A DNA stretch of 49,218 bases. Source: Microcoleus sp. LEGE 07076 (lineage in GTDB: Bacteria; Cyanobacteriota; Cyanobacteriia; Cyanobacteriales; Microcoleaceae). The notes under the pieces are model-generated. The model did no database searches, was not told the origin of the DNA, and worked only from the letters and a program-made list of their open reading frames with translations. Of the stretch, positions 18,622-26,844 are shown piece by piece. Every line of letters starts with the position of its first letter. The first letter of the stretch is position 1. Where the stretch lies: assembly GCF_015207455.1 (NCBI RefSeq), contig NZ_JADEWV010000020.1, forward strand, positions 1 to 49,218, in the 5' to 3' direction. The position numbers were made by a program, and so were the translations under genes.

Positions 18622-19485
18622 TTACTTCAATGCCAGCGGTAACTCTACTGGACTGGGATTAATTAAACCGAAGTTATCCCCGGCCGGGGTACTTCCGGTT
18701 AAACGTTTAATCGAGAGTTCAACATGACCTGGATCTGCTTCACAACCAATAAATTTCCGCCCTAATGATAAAGCTGCAACTCCAGTTGTGGAAGAACCGG
18801 AAAAAGGATCAAAAACTAGATCGTCTGGGTTTGTGCTTGCTCGAAGGCAACGCGCAACAAGTTCAATAGGTTTTTGTGTCGGATGCTTACCATAGAGTTT
18901 TTCATGTTTGCCAGGAGTAGACATTCGCCAGACATTCTTCATCTGTTTGTCGCCATTCTCAGCCTTCATTTCCTCATAATTGAATGTGTAACGTTCTTTT
19001 CCTTTACGTGCTTTCGTTGCCCACAGGATTAGTTCTGTTGAATGAGTGAAACAGCGACACCCCAGATTTGGAGGTGGAGCTGGTTTTTCCCAAATAATGT
19101 CATTGAGAATACGAAAGCCAATCTGCTGCATGGCAAATCCGACTGATGGGTACACATGGAGAGTACCCGTTACCCAGATGGTACCAGTTGGTTTAAGAAG
19201 CCGATAACAAGCAGCCAACCATGCTTTGTTAAACTCATGGTCTAGCTCAGGACCTTGACTGCGATCCCATTCCCCCTTGTTTACCTTGACCATACGACCA
19301 GCCACGCAGGTAATACCATCATTGGATAGGTTGTAGGGCGGATCAGTCCAGATGCAGTCTACGCTTTCAGCAGGCAGCAAAGCCATGAGTTCCAAAGTAT
19401 CGCCGTGATAAAGGTGCGACAGTCCATCACGCGATCGCCAAACTAGCTCTGGCTTTACCTGTTCAAGTTGTACTTGTGAAGTCAT
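18622..19485 (-). CDS. Site-specific DNA-adenine/cytosine-N4 methyltransferase
   Basis: A 287-residue beta-class amino-methyltransferase: the catalytic motif IV TDPPYNL (47-53) comes before the AdoMet motif I VFDPFSGSSTTGVAA (~222-236). This order and the KHPTQKP block resemble DpnA/MboIB-type GATC N6-adenine enzymes. It should methylate the recognition site of the nuclease encoded 8 bp downstream and so protect the host. Specificity is inferred. Start: ATG 19485. An AT-rich 500-bp spacer lies upstream. Confidence 0.88.
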   Translation of the reverse strand: MTSQVQLEQVKPELVWRSRDGLSHLYHGDTLELMALLPAESVDCIWTDPPYNLSNDGITCVAGRMVKVNKGEWDRSQGPELDHEFNKAWLAACYRLLKPTGTIWVTGTLHVYPSVGFAMQQIGFRILNDIIWEKPAPPPNLGCRCFTHSTELILWATKARKGKERYTFNYEEMKAENGDKQMKNVWRMSTPGKHEKLYGKHPTQKPIELVARCLRASTNPDDLVFDPFSGSSTTGVAALSLGRKFIGCEADPGHVELSIKRLTGSTPAGDNFGLINPSPVELPLALK

Positions 19486-19533
19486 AAGGCTTGTTTACTG
19501 CTAGGTTGATAGTCGAAAAGCACAATCTAGATT

Positions 19534-19725
19534 TTAGATTGGAGTTGAAAGCTTATCACAAATTTCGATCGCCCAAGGTCGATCGCACAAACCCACCCTA
19601 TCCCTGACCTCGCCTTGGTCTAAAATCTCCTCAGCCACCAAAAAGACGATATGTGCGATCGACCAAACGAAAAAACTGCGGTAATCCAGAAATAGAAAGC
19701 ATACCATACCGTAAATTGCCCACAC
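19534..19725 (-). CDS. Possible short membrane-protein remnant
   Basis: The frame from a GTG at 19725 encodes 63 residues. The first ~35 (MVCFLFLDYRSFFVW, SIAHIVFLVAEEIL) are hydrophobic, then polar. The frame stays open ~60 nt further upstream (EKYENFPVWAIYG) before a stop, without an ATG. It reads more like protein than chance but lacks a start and a recognised family. It may be a decayed gene; it may equally be chance. Confidence 0.22.
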   Translation of the reverse strand: MWAIYGMVCFLFLDYRSFFVWSIAHIVFLVAEEILDQGEVRDRVGLCDRPWAIEICDKLSTPI

Positions 19726-19818
19726 TGGAAAATTTTCATACTTTTCCTGATTAAAAATTGACCCATATCTAAACTATGAACTATATTAAAAACATGGATG
19801 CAGCAGACATGATCTAAT

Positions 19819-19869
19819 CATGACATCCCGTTACCCACGAGGTCGAGGAATTCCGGTAAAGACGTTCTG
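19819..19869 (+). other. Micro-ORF before a terminator
   Basis: An ATG-started frame encodes the 16-residue basic peptide MTSRYPRGRGIPVKTF and stops 25 bp before a strong terminator hairpin. There is no clear ribosome-binding site. It may be a translated micro-peptide, or the region may be a small non-coding RNA ending at that terminator. Confidence 0.25.
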
Positions 19870-19894
19870 AATACCAAAATTTATATTTTGGCGA

Positions 19895-19914
19895 AGGCTC
19901 CTTAAGGAGCCTTT
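19895..19914 (+). terminator. Rho-independent terminator
   Basis: AAGGCTCCTTAAGGAGCCTT is a perfect 20-bp palindrome followed by TGTTATTTTA. No annotated + strand gene ends just before it, so it should end a short transcript starting in the 19490-19890 spacer. Confidence 0.6.
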
Positions 19915-20092
19915 GTTATTTTAGGGCTTCGGTTTTTGGCATCGAACTTTTAATAAAATTTGAATTAAGGGCGATCCTCTTCGAGGGCTTCGCTAACGCA
20001 TATTTCGAGATTTCGATAGAGGCCGATCGCATATTTTGCGCGAACCATTATGCAGTAGTATTAATTTGTCTCTCTTTGAGTGCAAATCTTTC

Positions 20093-20956
20093 ATGCGGCG
20101 GGATTCAATATTCTACAAACTGTTCGGACAAGCGCCCACCTTACTGTTCGATCTACTAGCGACAACTCCAGCAAATGCTGCCAATTATCGCTTTGACTCG
20201 GTGGCAGTCAAAGAACCTAAATTTGAAATTGACGGCGTATTTTTGCCCCCAGAATCGGAGGAACCGGGCATTGTCTATTTTTGTGAAGTTCAGTTTCAGA
20301 AAGACGAACAACTTTACGAAAGGTTGTTTGGCGAATCGTTTTTATATTTTTACCGCAATCGCAGTCGTTACAGCGATTGGCAAGCTGTAGTGATTTATCC
20401 ATCACGCAGCGTCGAACAAAGCGATGTTTATCCTTATCGAGCTTTGCTCAACAGCAATCAAGTGCATCGGGTATGCTTGGATGAGTTAGGGGATATTCGC
20501 GCTTTGCCTTTAGGGATTGCGCTGATGGTGTTGACGACTGTCGGGGAGACTCAAGCACCAGCAGAAGCAAGATATTTGCTGAGCCGAGTGCAGCAAGAAG
20601 TTCCACCAGCAGCAGGTCGCGAGATTATAGATATAATAGCAACTATTATGTCGTACAAATTTACATCGTTGAGTCGAGCCGAGGTGGAATCGATGTTGGG
20701 AATTACATTACAGGAAACGAGATTCTATCAAGAAGCTAAGGCGGAAGGACGGCAGGAAGGACGGCAGGCAGAAGCTTGTGCCCTGATTGTCCGACAATTA
20801 ACCCGTCGGTTGCGGCAAGAACTTTCTGAGGAAATGCGATCGCGCCTTGCTAATCTGCCCTTGCTAGTGCTCGAAGATTTGAGTGAGGCGCTGTTGGATT
20901 TTGCTACTATGGCGGATTTGCAGGCTTGGCTGGAGGTGCAGCAGTCAGAAAGATAA
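20093..20956 (+). CDS. DUF2887/Rpn-family PD-(D/E)XK nuclease
   Basis: A 287-residue protein beginning MRRDSIFYKLFGQAPTLLF. The nuclease core has the acidic residue in EIDGVFLPP and the E-x-Q in YFCEVQFQKD, as in DUF2887 proteins of the Rpn/PDDEXK group. The C-terminal third is helical with an acidic/basic repeat (EGRQEGRQAE) and ends with a degenerate helical bundle. I chose ATG 20093 over the TTG at 20036 because the first 19 residues of the longer form lack family likeness. The role is thought to be recombination-promoting or defensive DNA cleavage. Families like this are expanded in cyanobacteria. Confidence 0.85.
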   Translation: MRRDSIFYKLFGQAPTLLFDLLATTPANAANYRFDSVAVKEPKFEIDGVFLPPESEEPGIVYFCEVQFQKDEQLYERLFGESFLYFYRNRSRYSDWQAVVIYPSRSVEQSDVYPYRALLNSNQVHRVCLDELGDIRALPLGIALMVLTTVGETQAPAEARYLLSRVQQEVPPAAGREIIDIIATIMSYKFTSLSRAEVESMLGITLQETRFYQEAKAEGRQEGRQAEACALIVRQLTRRLRQELSEEMRSRLANLPLLVLEDLSEALLDFATMADLQAWLEVQQSER

Positions 20957-21008
20957 GAATTTAGCGAGTTATGAGGGCTTCAATAGCTGATGCACTTTAC
21001 TCGCTAAA

Positions 21009-21362
21009 TTAAGATATAGACGGCGGCCCAGAACGATAGACACGAATCAATTGATCTGTTAATGTTTCAAGTGAAGAAATAGCTTCATTAATGTTAGTCG
21101 CCATTCTTGCTAAGTCATCATCTGCCTTACAGACAATAATACCAGCATGGTCAGGCTGTAAGCTGTGCAGTCTGATAAAATGACGGCGATTGAGAGTTAA
21201 AACAGCTCGATTTTCACTGACTGCAAAAGCTAACACTTCTTCATCAGGAATTTTTTGGTTATCTTTTCCGGCTTCTTGCACTGTCAGAATATTGTGCCCC
21301 ATCTGGCGCAGCAATTCTACAACCTCTCTGGGAAATTGTTCGTCACCATAAAGACGCGCCAT
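21009..21362 (-). CDS. DUF5615 PIN-like toxin
   Basis: A 117-residue PIN-like nuclease starting MARLYGDEQFPREVVELLRQ. Acidic residues expected for the metal site are in YGDE and the IPDEEVLAFA motif, and NRRHF is the family signature in the second half. It follows the DUF433 gene by 4 bp, a standard DUF433/DUF5615 toxin-antitoxin arrangement. ATG 21362 is chosen over the upstream in-frame ATG (21380), which would overlap the antitoxin gene. It likely cleaves RNA, by family. Confidence 0.85.
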   Translation of the reverse strand: MARLYGDEQFPREVVELLRQMGHNILTVQEAGKDNQKIPDEEVLAFAVSENRAVLTLNRRHFIRLHSLQPDHAGIIVCKADDDLARMATNINEAISSLETLTDQLIRVYRSGPPSIS

Positions 21363-21366
21363 TATC

Positions 21367-21693
21367 TCAATCCTCGTCATTCTCGCGGATAGCTATTTCA
21401 ATTTCATCTGGAAAAGCTGCCGCATAAGCCCAGGCATTTGCTAAATCAGTAGCCGTTAGTGTGGGATAGTTATCTAAGAGTCGAGACTCGTTCATACCCA
21501 AACGACGAAAGCTCTCCAGCACCCAAACAGGAATGCGAGTATTTCTGATACAAGCATCACCACCGCAGACACCGGGAGTTTTGTTAATTCCTTGCCAGGT
21601 GTTAGCTAAGTTTTGGGTTAAAAATTGGATGATTTGAGCTTTCTCGATCGGCGTTAAGGCCAAAAGTTGTGCTTCTAATTCTGGGATTGTCAT
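21367..21693 (-). CDS. DUF433 antitoxin
   Basis: A 108-residue protein. An N-terminal helical arm (~1-50; LTPIEKAQIIQFLTQNL) is followed by the DUF433 helix-turn-helix (GVCGGDACIRNTRIPVWVLE, then YPTLTATDLANAWAYAA). It is the expected antitoxin and probable autorepressor for the DUF5615 toxin directly downstream. The arm before DUF433 is longer than in minimal family members. Confidence 0.85.
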   Translation of the reverse strand: MTIPELEAQLLALTPIEKAQIIQFLTQNLANTWQGINKTPGVCGGDACIRNTRIPVWVLESFRRLGMNESRLLDNYPTLTATDLANAWAYAAAFPDEIEIAIRENDED

Positions 21694-21748
21694 GGAAATC
21701 TTGGGATTTATGTATTTTCTATTGTATCTAATACAATTAAAGCTTGGC

Positions 21749-21964
21749 TCAATCCCACTCCTCCCTAATTTGTTTCTGGTACTCTAACGGGTCTAGAATT
21801 AGTTTAATCACACCCGCATACTTCGCTAAATTACTCTTTTCCGTCTTTTGAATTATCAGAGTCTCTAACAGTTGCTCAATTTTCTGCCAGTCCTCGTAAT
21901 CAATCAGCACTGCAACTGGACGCATTGCTTCATCGGTGACAAGTTTTTTCTTAACAGGTAGCAT
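21749..21964 (-). CDS. Phd/YefM-like orphan antitoxin
   Basis: A 71-residue protein. The core RPVAVLIDYEDWQKIEQLLE matches the RPVAVxLxYEDW signature found in small cyanobacterial antitoxin-type proteins. There is no partner toxin of its own: the next gene downstream (56 bp) is the DUF433 antitoxin. It could be a third member of that operon or a solitary leftover. Confidence 0.62.
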   Translation of the reverse strand: MLPVKKKLVTDEAMRPVAVLIDYEDWQKIEQLLETLIIQKTEKSNLAKYAGVIKLILDPLEYQKQIREEWD

Positions 21965-22219
21965 TAAGGCTCCCTTCAGATTTAATGTTTAACTTTTTCA
22001 TTATAGCTCCACAATTAAAAATCGGTATATTTAATATAAATTATTCTCACCTCTATCTTGAGAAGTATCTTTTTATTGCCGAAGCCTGGGGATCAAAATT
22101 GCCCGCTTGTTACTCAAAAATTAAGGTTGATTTAAACTTTAATTTAGATCAAGCTGGTATACAATTCAATTGTTTGCTTGTGAAATATGGAGTAAACATA
22201 AATTACGCACTCCCACCAA

Positions 22220-22284
22220 AGAAACCGGGTTTTCCGCGAATCTGCGGGTTGTAACCAAGTATTTTTGTAAAAAACCCGGTTTCT
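22220..22284. repeat. Palindromic aaaccgggttt element
   Basis: AGAAACCGGGTTTT near 22220-22233 is inverted at 22271-22284 as AAAACCCGGTTTCT, around ~37 bp. A half-eroded relative (gcagaaaccgggtttt) is at 41212-41228. It sits 65 bp before the phosphoketolase start and might affect its leader. Confidence 0.75.
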
Positions 22285-22350
22285 AGACCCCGTACTAATT
22301 TCAAAACAAAGTTTACCAAACAAAGAACTAAACACAGGATTGAATCGCGT

Positions 22351-24822
22351 ATGATGCTAGGAACAACCGAAATCCCCCAACTAAAACCGCTTTCCGACTC
22401 AGAACTCAGCAAAATCAACGCTTACTGGCGATCGGCAAATTACCTTTCCGTCGGACAAATCTATCTCCTCGACAACCCGCTACTCAAAGAACCCCTCAAA
22501 ATCGAACACGTCAAACCCAGACTCCTCGGACATTGGGGCACCACTCCAGGCCTCAACTTCATCTACGTTCACCTCAACCGCCTCATCAAAGCCCAAGACT
22601 TAAACGCTATCTACATCGCAGGCCCGGGACACGGCGGGCCGGGTTTGGTGGCCAACACCTATCTCGAAGGAACTTATACCGAATATTACTCGAACATTTC
22701 CCAAGATGAAGAGGGGATGAAACGGCTGTTCAAACAGTTTTCGTTTCCCGGCGGTATCCCCAGCCACGTCGCGCCGGAAACTCCTGGTTCGATTCACGAA
22801 GGCGGCGAACTTGGCTACGCCCTTGTGCACGCTTACGGGGCGGCCTTTGATAATCCCGATTTAATCGTGGCGGCGGTTGTCGGGGACGGGGAAGCGGAAA
22901 CTGGCCCGCTGGCTGCTAGCTGGCATTCTAACAAGTTCCTCAACCCGGTTCGGGATGGGGCTGTGTTGCCGATTTTGCACCTCAACGGCTACAAAATTGC
23001 CAATCCTACCGTGTTGGCCCGCATTCCCCGCGAAGAATTGGAGAGTTTGATGGTGGGTTACGGCTACAAACCTTATTGGGTAGAGGGTTCAGATCCGGAA
23101 ACGATGCACCAGTTGATGGCTGCAACGATGGATACGGCGATCGGCGAAATTAAGGCGATTCAGGAGAAAGCCCGGACTGAGGGCTATTCTCAGCGCCCGC
23201 AGTGGCCGATGATTGTACTTAAAAGTCCCAAGGGTTGGACGGGGCCGAAGGAGGTTGATGGGAAGAAAACTGAGGATTATTGGCGATCGCACCAAGTTCC
23301 ATTAGCAGAAATGGCTTCTAAGCCGGGCCACGTCCAACTCCTGGAAGATTGGATGAAGAGTTACAAGCCGGAAGAACTGTTTGATGACAAGGGTAAATTG
23401 ATTGCAGAATTGGCGGAACTTGCACCGAAGGGCGATCGACGGATGGGGGCAAATCCCCACGCTAACGGCGGTATCTTGCTAAAAGACTTAAAAATGCCAA
23501 AATTTGCAGACTACGCCGTAGACGTGCAAAAACCAGGCACTGTGATAGCAGAAGCAACCCGCGTCACTGGTCGCTTTCTGCGAGATGTGATGAAACTGAA
23601 TCAGGAAAGCCGGAATTTCCGAGTTGTCGGGCCCGACGAGACGGCCTCAAATCGCCTCGATCCAGTGTTTGAAGTGACCGATCGGGTGTTGACGGCCCAA
23701 ATTTTGCCGGAAGATGACCATATCTCCGCCGACGGGCGGGTGATGGAAGTCCTCAGCGAACATCTCTGTCAGGGATGGCTGGAAGGCTATTTGCTAACAG
23801 GAAGGCACGGTTTTTTCTCTTGCTACGAAGCGTTTATTCACATCATTGATTCGATGTTCAACCAACACGCTAAATGGTTGAAAACTACTCGCGATATTCC
23901 TTGGCGCAGACCGATCGCATCTCTCAACTATTTACTAACATCTCACGTTTGGCGACAAGACCACAACGGTTTTTCTCACCAAGATCCGGGTTTTATCGAC
24001 CACGTAATTAACAAGAAAGCGGAAGTTGTGCGGATTTATTTGCCGCCGGATGCGAACACTTTGCTGTCAGTAACTGACCACTGTCTCCGCAGTCGCCATT
24101 ATGTGAATGTGATTATTGCAGGGAAACAGCCGGCTTTGCAGTATTTGGATATGGATGCTGCGATCAAACACTGTACTACTGGCCTCGGTATTTGGGAGTG
24201 GGCTAGCAACGATCGAGGCGGCGAACCAGATGTGGTGATGGCTTGTGCGGGGGATGTTCCGACGCTGGAAACTTTGGCTGCTGTTGATATTTTGCGCCGA
24301 GATTATCCTGATTTAAAAGTGCGGGTGGTGAATGTGGTGGATTTGATGACGCTTCAGCCTACTAGCGAACATTCCCACGGTTTGTCCGATCGCGATTTTG
24401 ATGCTTTGTTCACGAAGGATAAGCCTGTGATTTTTGCTTTTCACGGCTATCCTTGGCTGATTCACCGCTTGACTTACCGCCGGACGAATCACTCGAACAT
24501 TCACGTTCGCGGTTACAAGGAAGAGGGAACGACTACGACGCCGTTTGATATGGTGGTGATGAACGATCTCGATCGCTTTCACTTAGTTGGAGATGTCCTC
24601 GATCGCGTTCCGAAACTGAGTTCTGTCGCAGCTTATGGGAAACAAGCTATCCGCGACAAGCTGATCGAACACAGGCAGTATATCACCAAACACGGTGACG
24701 ATCTGCCGGAAATCCGCGATTGGAAGTGGTCGCACGGTGGCGCGGTTGAGTCGGATGCGCCGCAGGAAACTAAAGATCCGGAGGTTGGAGAACAGGGTGT
24801 GCGATCGGGTGCACCTGGATAG
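22351..24822 (+). CDS. xfp: Phosphoketolase (xylulose-5-P/fructose-6-P)
   Basis: An 823-residue thiamine-diphosphate enzyme splitting xylulose 5-phosphate (and often fructose 6-phosphate) with phosphate into acetyl phosphate plus glyceraldehyde 3-phosphate (or erythrose 4-phosphate). The substrate/ThDP region [17 protein letters not shown] starts at residue 91, and the ThDP-magnesium motif GDGEAETGP starts at 178 with its Asn at WHSNKF. Full length. Two adjacent ATGs (22351, 22354) are both possible starts, and neither has a clear Shine-Dalgarno. Its product feeds acetate kinase, coded 3.2 kb downstream. The C-terminal ~30 residues are polar and variable. Confidence 0.96.
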   Translation: MMLGTTEIPQLKPLSDSELSKINAYWRSANYLSVGQIYLLDNPLLKEPLKIEHVKPRLLGHWGTTPGLNFIYVHLNRLIKAQDLNAIYIAGPGHGGPGLVANTYLEGTYTEYYSNISQDEEGMKRLFKQFSFPGGIPSHVAPETPGSIHEGGELGYALVHAYGAAFDNPDLIVAAVVGDGEAETGPLAASWHSNKFLNPVRDGAVLPILHLNGYKIANPTVLARIPREELESLMVGYGYKPYWVEGSDPETMHQLMAATMDTAIGEIKAIQEKARTEGYSQRPQWPMIVLKSPKGWTGPKEVDGKKTEDYWRSHQVPLAEMASKPGHVQLLEDWMKSYKPEELFDDKGKLIAELAELAPKGDRRMGANPHANGGILLKDLKMPKFADYAVDVQKPGTVIAEATRVTGRFLRDVMKLNQESRNFRVVGPDETASNRLDPVFEVTDRVLTAQILPEDDHISADGRVMEVLSEHLCQGWLEGYLLTGRHGFFSCYEAFIHIIDSMFNQHAKWLKTTRDIPWRRPIASLNYLLTSHVWRQDHNGFSHQDPGFIDHVINKKAEVVRIYLPPDANTLLSVTDHCLRSRHYVNVIIAGKQPALQYLDMDAAIKHCTTGLGIWEWASNDRGGEPDVVMACAGDVPTLETLAAVDILRRDYPDLKVRVVNVVDLMTLQPTSEHSHGLSDRDFDALFTKDKPVIFAFHGYPWLIHRLTYRRTNHSNIHVRGYKEEGTTTTPFDMVVMNDLDRFHLVGDVLDRVPKLSSVAAYGKQAIRDKLIEHRQYITKHGDDLPEIRDWKWSHGGAVESDAPQETKDPEVGEQGVRSGAPG

Positions 24823-24895
24823 GGGCGGCTTCTCTTTATCTGCGTGAATCTGCGTTAATCTATTGTCATCTGCGGTTAACAAATTCTCTTTTTTT
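24823..24895. repeat. atctgcg-type dispersed spacer repeat
   Basis: About 24838-24880 contains repeats of (a)tctgcgt(g/t)aatc ending atctgcggttaac. Variants occur at 36607-36650, 37949-37988 and 42325-42372, always in spacers. Confidence 0.6.
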
Positions 24896-24956
24896 AACCG
24901 CAGAGAACACAGAGAACACAGAGAAAGATAAGAGAGAGATGAATAATTCTGATGCT
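24896..24956 (+). repeat. Dispersed cacagag element, left flank of AAA/DUF3226 module
   Basis: aaccgcagagaacacagag followed by aacacagagaaagataag and agagatgaataattctgat. The same element in opposite orientation is at 26748-26807, so the two-gene module between them is bracketed by inverted copies. Confidence 0.8.
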
Positions 24957-24980
24957 AATAAGATATAATTAATCTTAGCA
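24953..24980 (+). promoter_or_regulatory. Candidate promoter and operator of AAA/DUF3226 operon
   Basis: TATAAT at 24964-24969 lies inside an imperfect dyad: TGCTAA (24953-24958) and TTAGCA (24975-24980), with AGAT/ATCT inside. It is ~55 bp before the AAA gene ATG. No good -35 is visible. A repressor bound to the dyad would cover the -10. Confidence 0.35.
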
Positions 24981-25025
24981 TAAATCAATCGCGAGTCAGG
25001 ATTTGTACATTCAAAAGGATCGGTA

Positions 25026-26045
25026 ATGCTTAAAGAAATAGAAATCCAAAATTTTAGGTGCTTTGAGCAAATCAAAATTTCTGGGTTTGAAAGAGTCAAT
25101 TTAATCGGCGGTAAAAACAATGCTGGCAAGACAGCCTTGCTAGAAGCACTTTGTCTTAAAATCGATCCATCTATTCGGAGTCTAGCGATACTAAAAGAGC
25201 TAAGAAGAGAGAAAGAGACATCAAGTATTCCAGCAACCATGCTATATAGAGCATGGGATAACTTATTTTACAACAAAAACAACGAGGTAAATATAGTAAT
25301 TATCAGTAAAGACGACAGCGATAACACTGAGTTCGTAAAAATTAATTTAGATATTAATTCAATTTCAATTAAATCTAAAATAATTGTCGAATTGATAAAA
25401 AACGAAGATAGTTCTACTTCGCAAGCAGAACTGACTTTTATGAGCCAGTTAATAAGCACTGGCATTTCTCTTACTGAAGAAGGACCGATTGTTCCTTCAT
25501 TTATCATAAGTTCGGGGAGAAAACTTACGGAAGCATTCGATCGCGCGCGCTTAGATGATAAAGATAGTGAAGTTTTAAAAGCTTTTCAAGTTATCGACCC
25601 CGCGATCGAATCTGTAGAAAGTTTTTCTATTGGCGAACCCACACTTTATTTGAGAAGAAAAGGCGAAAAACGTTTACCACTTTCATTGTTTGGAGATGCC
25701 ATGAATCGAGTGGCACATATTATGATTAAAATGATAAACAGTAAATACAACATACTGCTAATTGATGAAATAGAGAATGGCATTCACCATACAAATCAGC
25801 GAGAATTTTGGAGAATTTTATTTCGGTTGGCGGTTGAACTGGATACCAAGATTTTTGCCACAACTCACAGTTTAGAGATGCTGCAAGCATTTGCTGATGT
25901 TGGTTTGGAACCAAATCAGAAATGCAGCAGCGCATATTTTGAACTAGCAAGGAAACTCAAAACAAATCAAATAATCGGAAGTCGGCTCGATTTGGAAACT
26001 TTGAATTACGCACTAGAGCATAAAGAAGGAGTGAGAGGTGAGTAA
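25026..26045 (+). CDS. AAA ATPase (OLD/RecF-like, AAA_15/21)
   Basis: A 339-residue ABC-type/AAA ATPase starting MLKEIEIQNFRCFEQIKI, the SMC/RecF-like N-terminus. Walker A is GGKNNAGKT (28-36), Walker B ILLIDEIENG with D247/E248, and the switch His is in ATTHSLEML. A variable helical region (~50-220) replaces a coiled coil. aaaggat precedes the ATG by a few bases. The stop overlaps the start of the DUF3226 gene by 8 bp, so the two are translationally coupled. ATPase/TOPRIM pairs of this kind form known phage-defence systems; such a role here is inference. The gene is much richer in A/T than the xfp gene beside it, suggesting transfer. Confidence 0.88.
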   Translation: MLKEIEIQNFRCFEQIKISGFERVNLIGGKNNAGKTALLEALCLKIDPSIRSLAILKELRREKETSSIPATMLYRAWDNLFYNKNNEVNIVIISKDDSDNTEFVKINLDINSISIKSKIIVELIKNEDSSTSQAELTFMSQLISTGISLTEEGPIVPSFIISSGRKLTEAFDRARLDDKDSEVLKAFQVIDPAIESVESFSIGEPTLYLRRKGEKRLPLSLFGDAMNRVAHIMIKMINSKYNILLIDEIENGIHHTNQREFWRILFRLAVELDTKIFATTHSLEMLQAFADVGLEPNQKCSSAYFELARKLKTNQIIGSRLDLETLNYALEHKEGVRGE

Positions 26046-26724
26046 TATTGTTATAGTAGAAAGTAAAAATGATAAAATTTTTATGCAGGGAATGGTTGAG
26101 AAATTAAACTGCGATATCCAGGTAGCATCACCTATTTATATAGATGATTATCAAAGTTTGGAAGGCTTGAGCGAAACAGAGTTAACCAAAGCTTTAAAAA
26201 ATTTAGAAAGAAAGATTGACCGAAAAGATATCGAAAAAATTGGAATTATTATCGACATGGATAACTATGCAGAGCGAGAACGGCTAAAATTTGTAAATAG
26301 ATGTATCGAACAGGTATTTGAAGCTGAAACTTTGTCAAGCACTAAACAATTTATCGATATTTACGGAGAGAGTGGAACAAGTGCTAAATTGGCTTATTAC
26401 TTTACAAATGTTGGAGGTAGAGGGGAACTGGAAACGCTTTTAAAGGCAATCAAGGCTAAAGATTCTCCCTATGCTGATTGTTTGGATAGTTGGAAAACTT
26501 GCCTAGAAAGCCAGGGAAAGAAAATCAACCAGAAAGAGTTTGATAAATTCTGGATTAGCAACTATATTAGATTTGATACTTGCTCAAAGCAGGAACAGAA
26601 ACAAGCAGGCGGGAAATGCAGTATGTCTAAGTTCGATTACGTGATGGAACACAAAAAAGAGATTTGGGACTGGGATAATCCCGCTCTTGATGATTTGAAG
26701 GATTTTTTTAAACTCTTTTGTTAA
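26038..26724 (+). CDS. DUF3226 TOPRIM-like protein
   Basis: A 228-residue protein from a GTG start (26038) overlapping the AAA gene stop. The TOPRIM-type acidic residues are visible: E8 in IVIVESKNDKIF and D73/D75 in IGIIIDMDNY. The C-terminal half has aromatic and Lys-rich stretches and two cysteines but no motif I know. By analogy with AriB (PARIS) and OLD nucleases it may be the metal-dependent nuclease effector controlled by the ATPase; that is inference. AT-rich like its partner and followed by the inverted copy of the flanking repeat. Confidence 0.85.
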   Translation: MSNIVIVESKNDKIFMQGMVEKLNCDIQVASPIYIDDYQSLEGLSETELTKALKNLERKIDRKDIEKIGIIIDMDNYAERERLKFVNRCIEQVFEAETLSSTKQFIDIYGESGTSAKLAYYFTNVGGRGELETLLKAIKAKDSPYADCLDSWKTCLESQGKKINQKEFDKFWISNYIRFDTCSKQEQKQAGGKCSMSKFDYVMEHKKEIWDWDNPALDDLKDFFKLFC

Positions 26725-26747
26725 TATGATAAAATTCACATAAGTAG

Positions 26748-26807
26748 GTATCGGAATTATTCATCTCTCTTCTCTCTTTCTCTGCGCCCTCTGCGCCCTC
26801 TGTGGTT
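26748..26807 (-). repeat. Dispersed cacagag element, right flank (inverted)
   Basis: Reads ggtatcggaattattcatct then ctcttctctctttctctg and ccctctgtggtt on the + strand, the reverse complement of the element at 24896-24956 with roughly 80% agreement by eye. It starts 24 bp after the DUF3226 stop and ends 38 bp before the histidine phosphatase gene. Confidence 0.8.
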
Positions 26808-26844
26808 AATAAAAAAAATCCTGTCCACCAAATAAGACATCTAT

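Noticed and set aside
21985..22254. 89-codon + strand frame before xfp
   Set aside because: Its C-terminal third is the palindromic aaaccggg element, so it is not a conserved protein.
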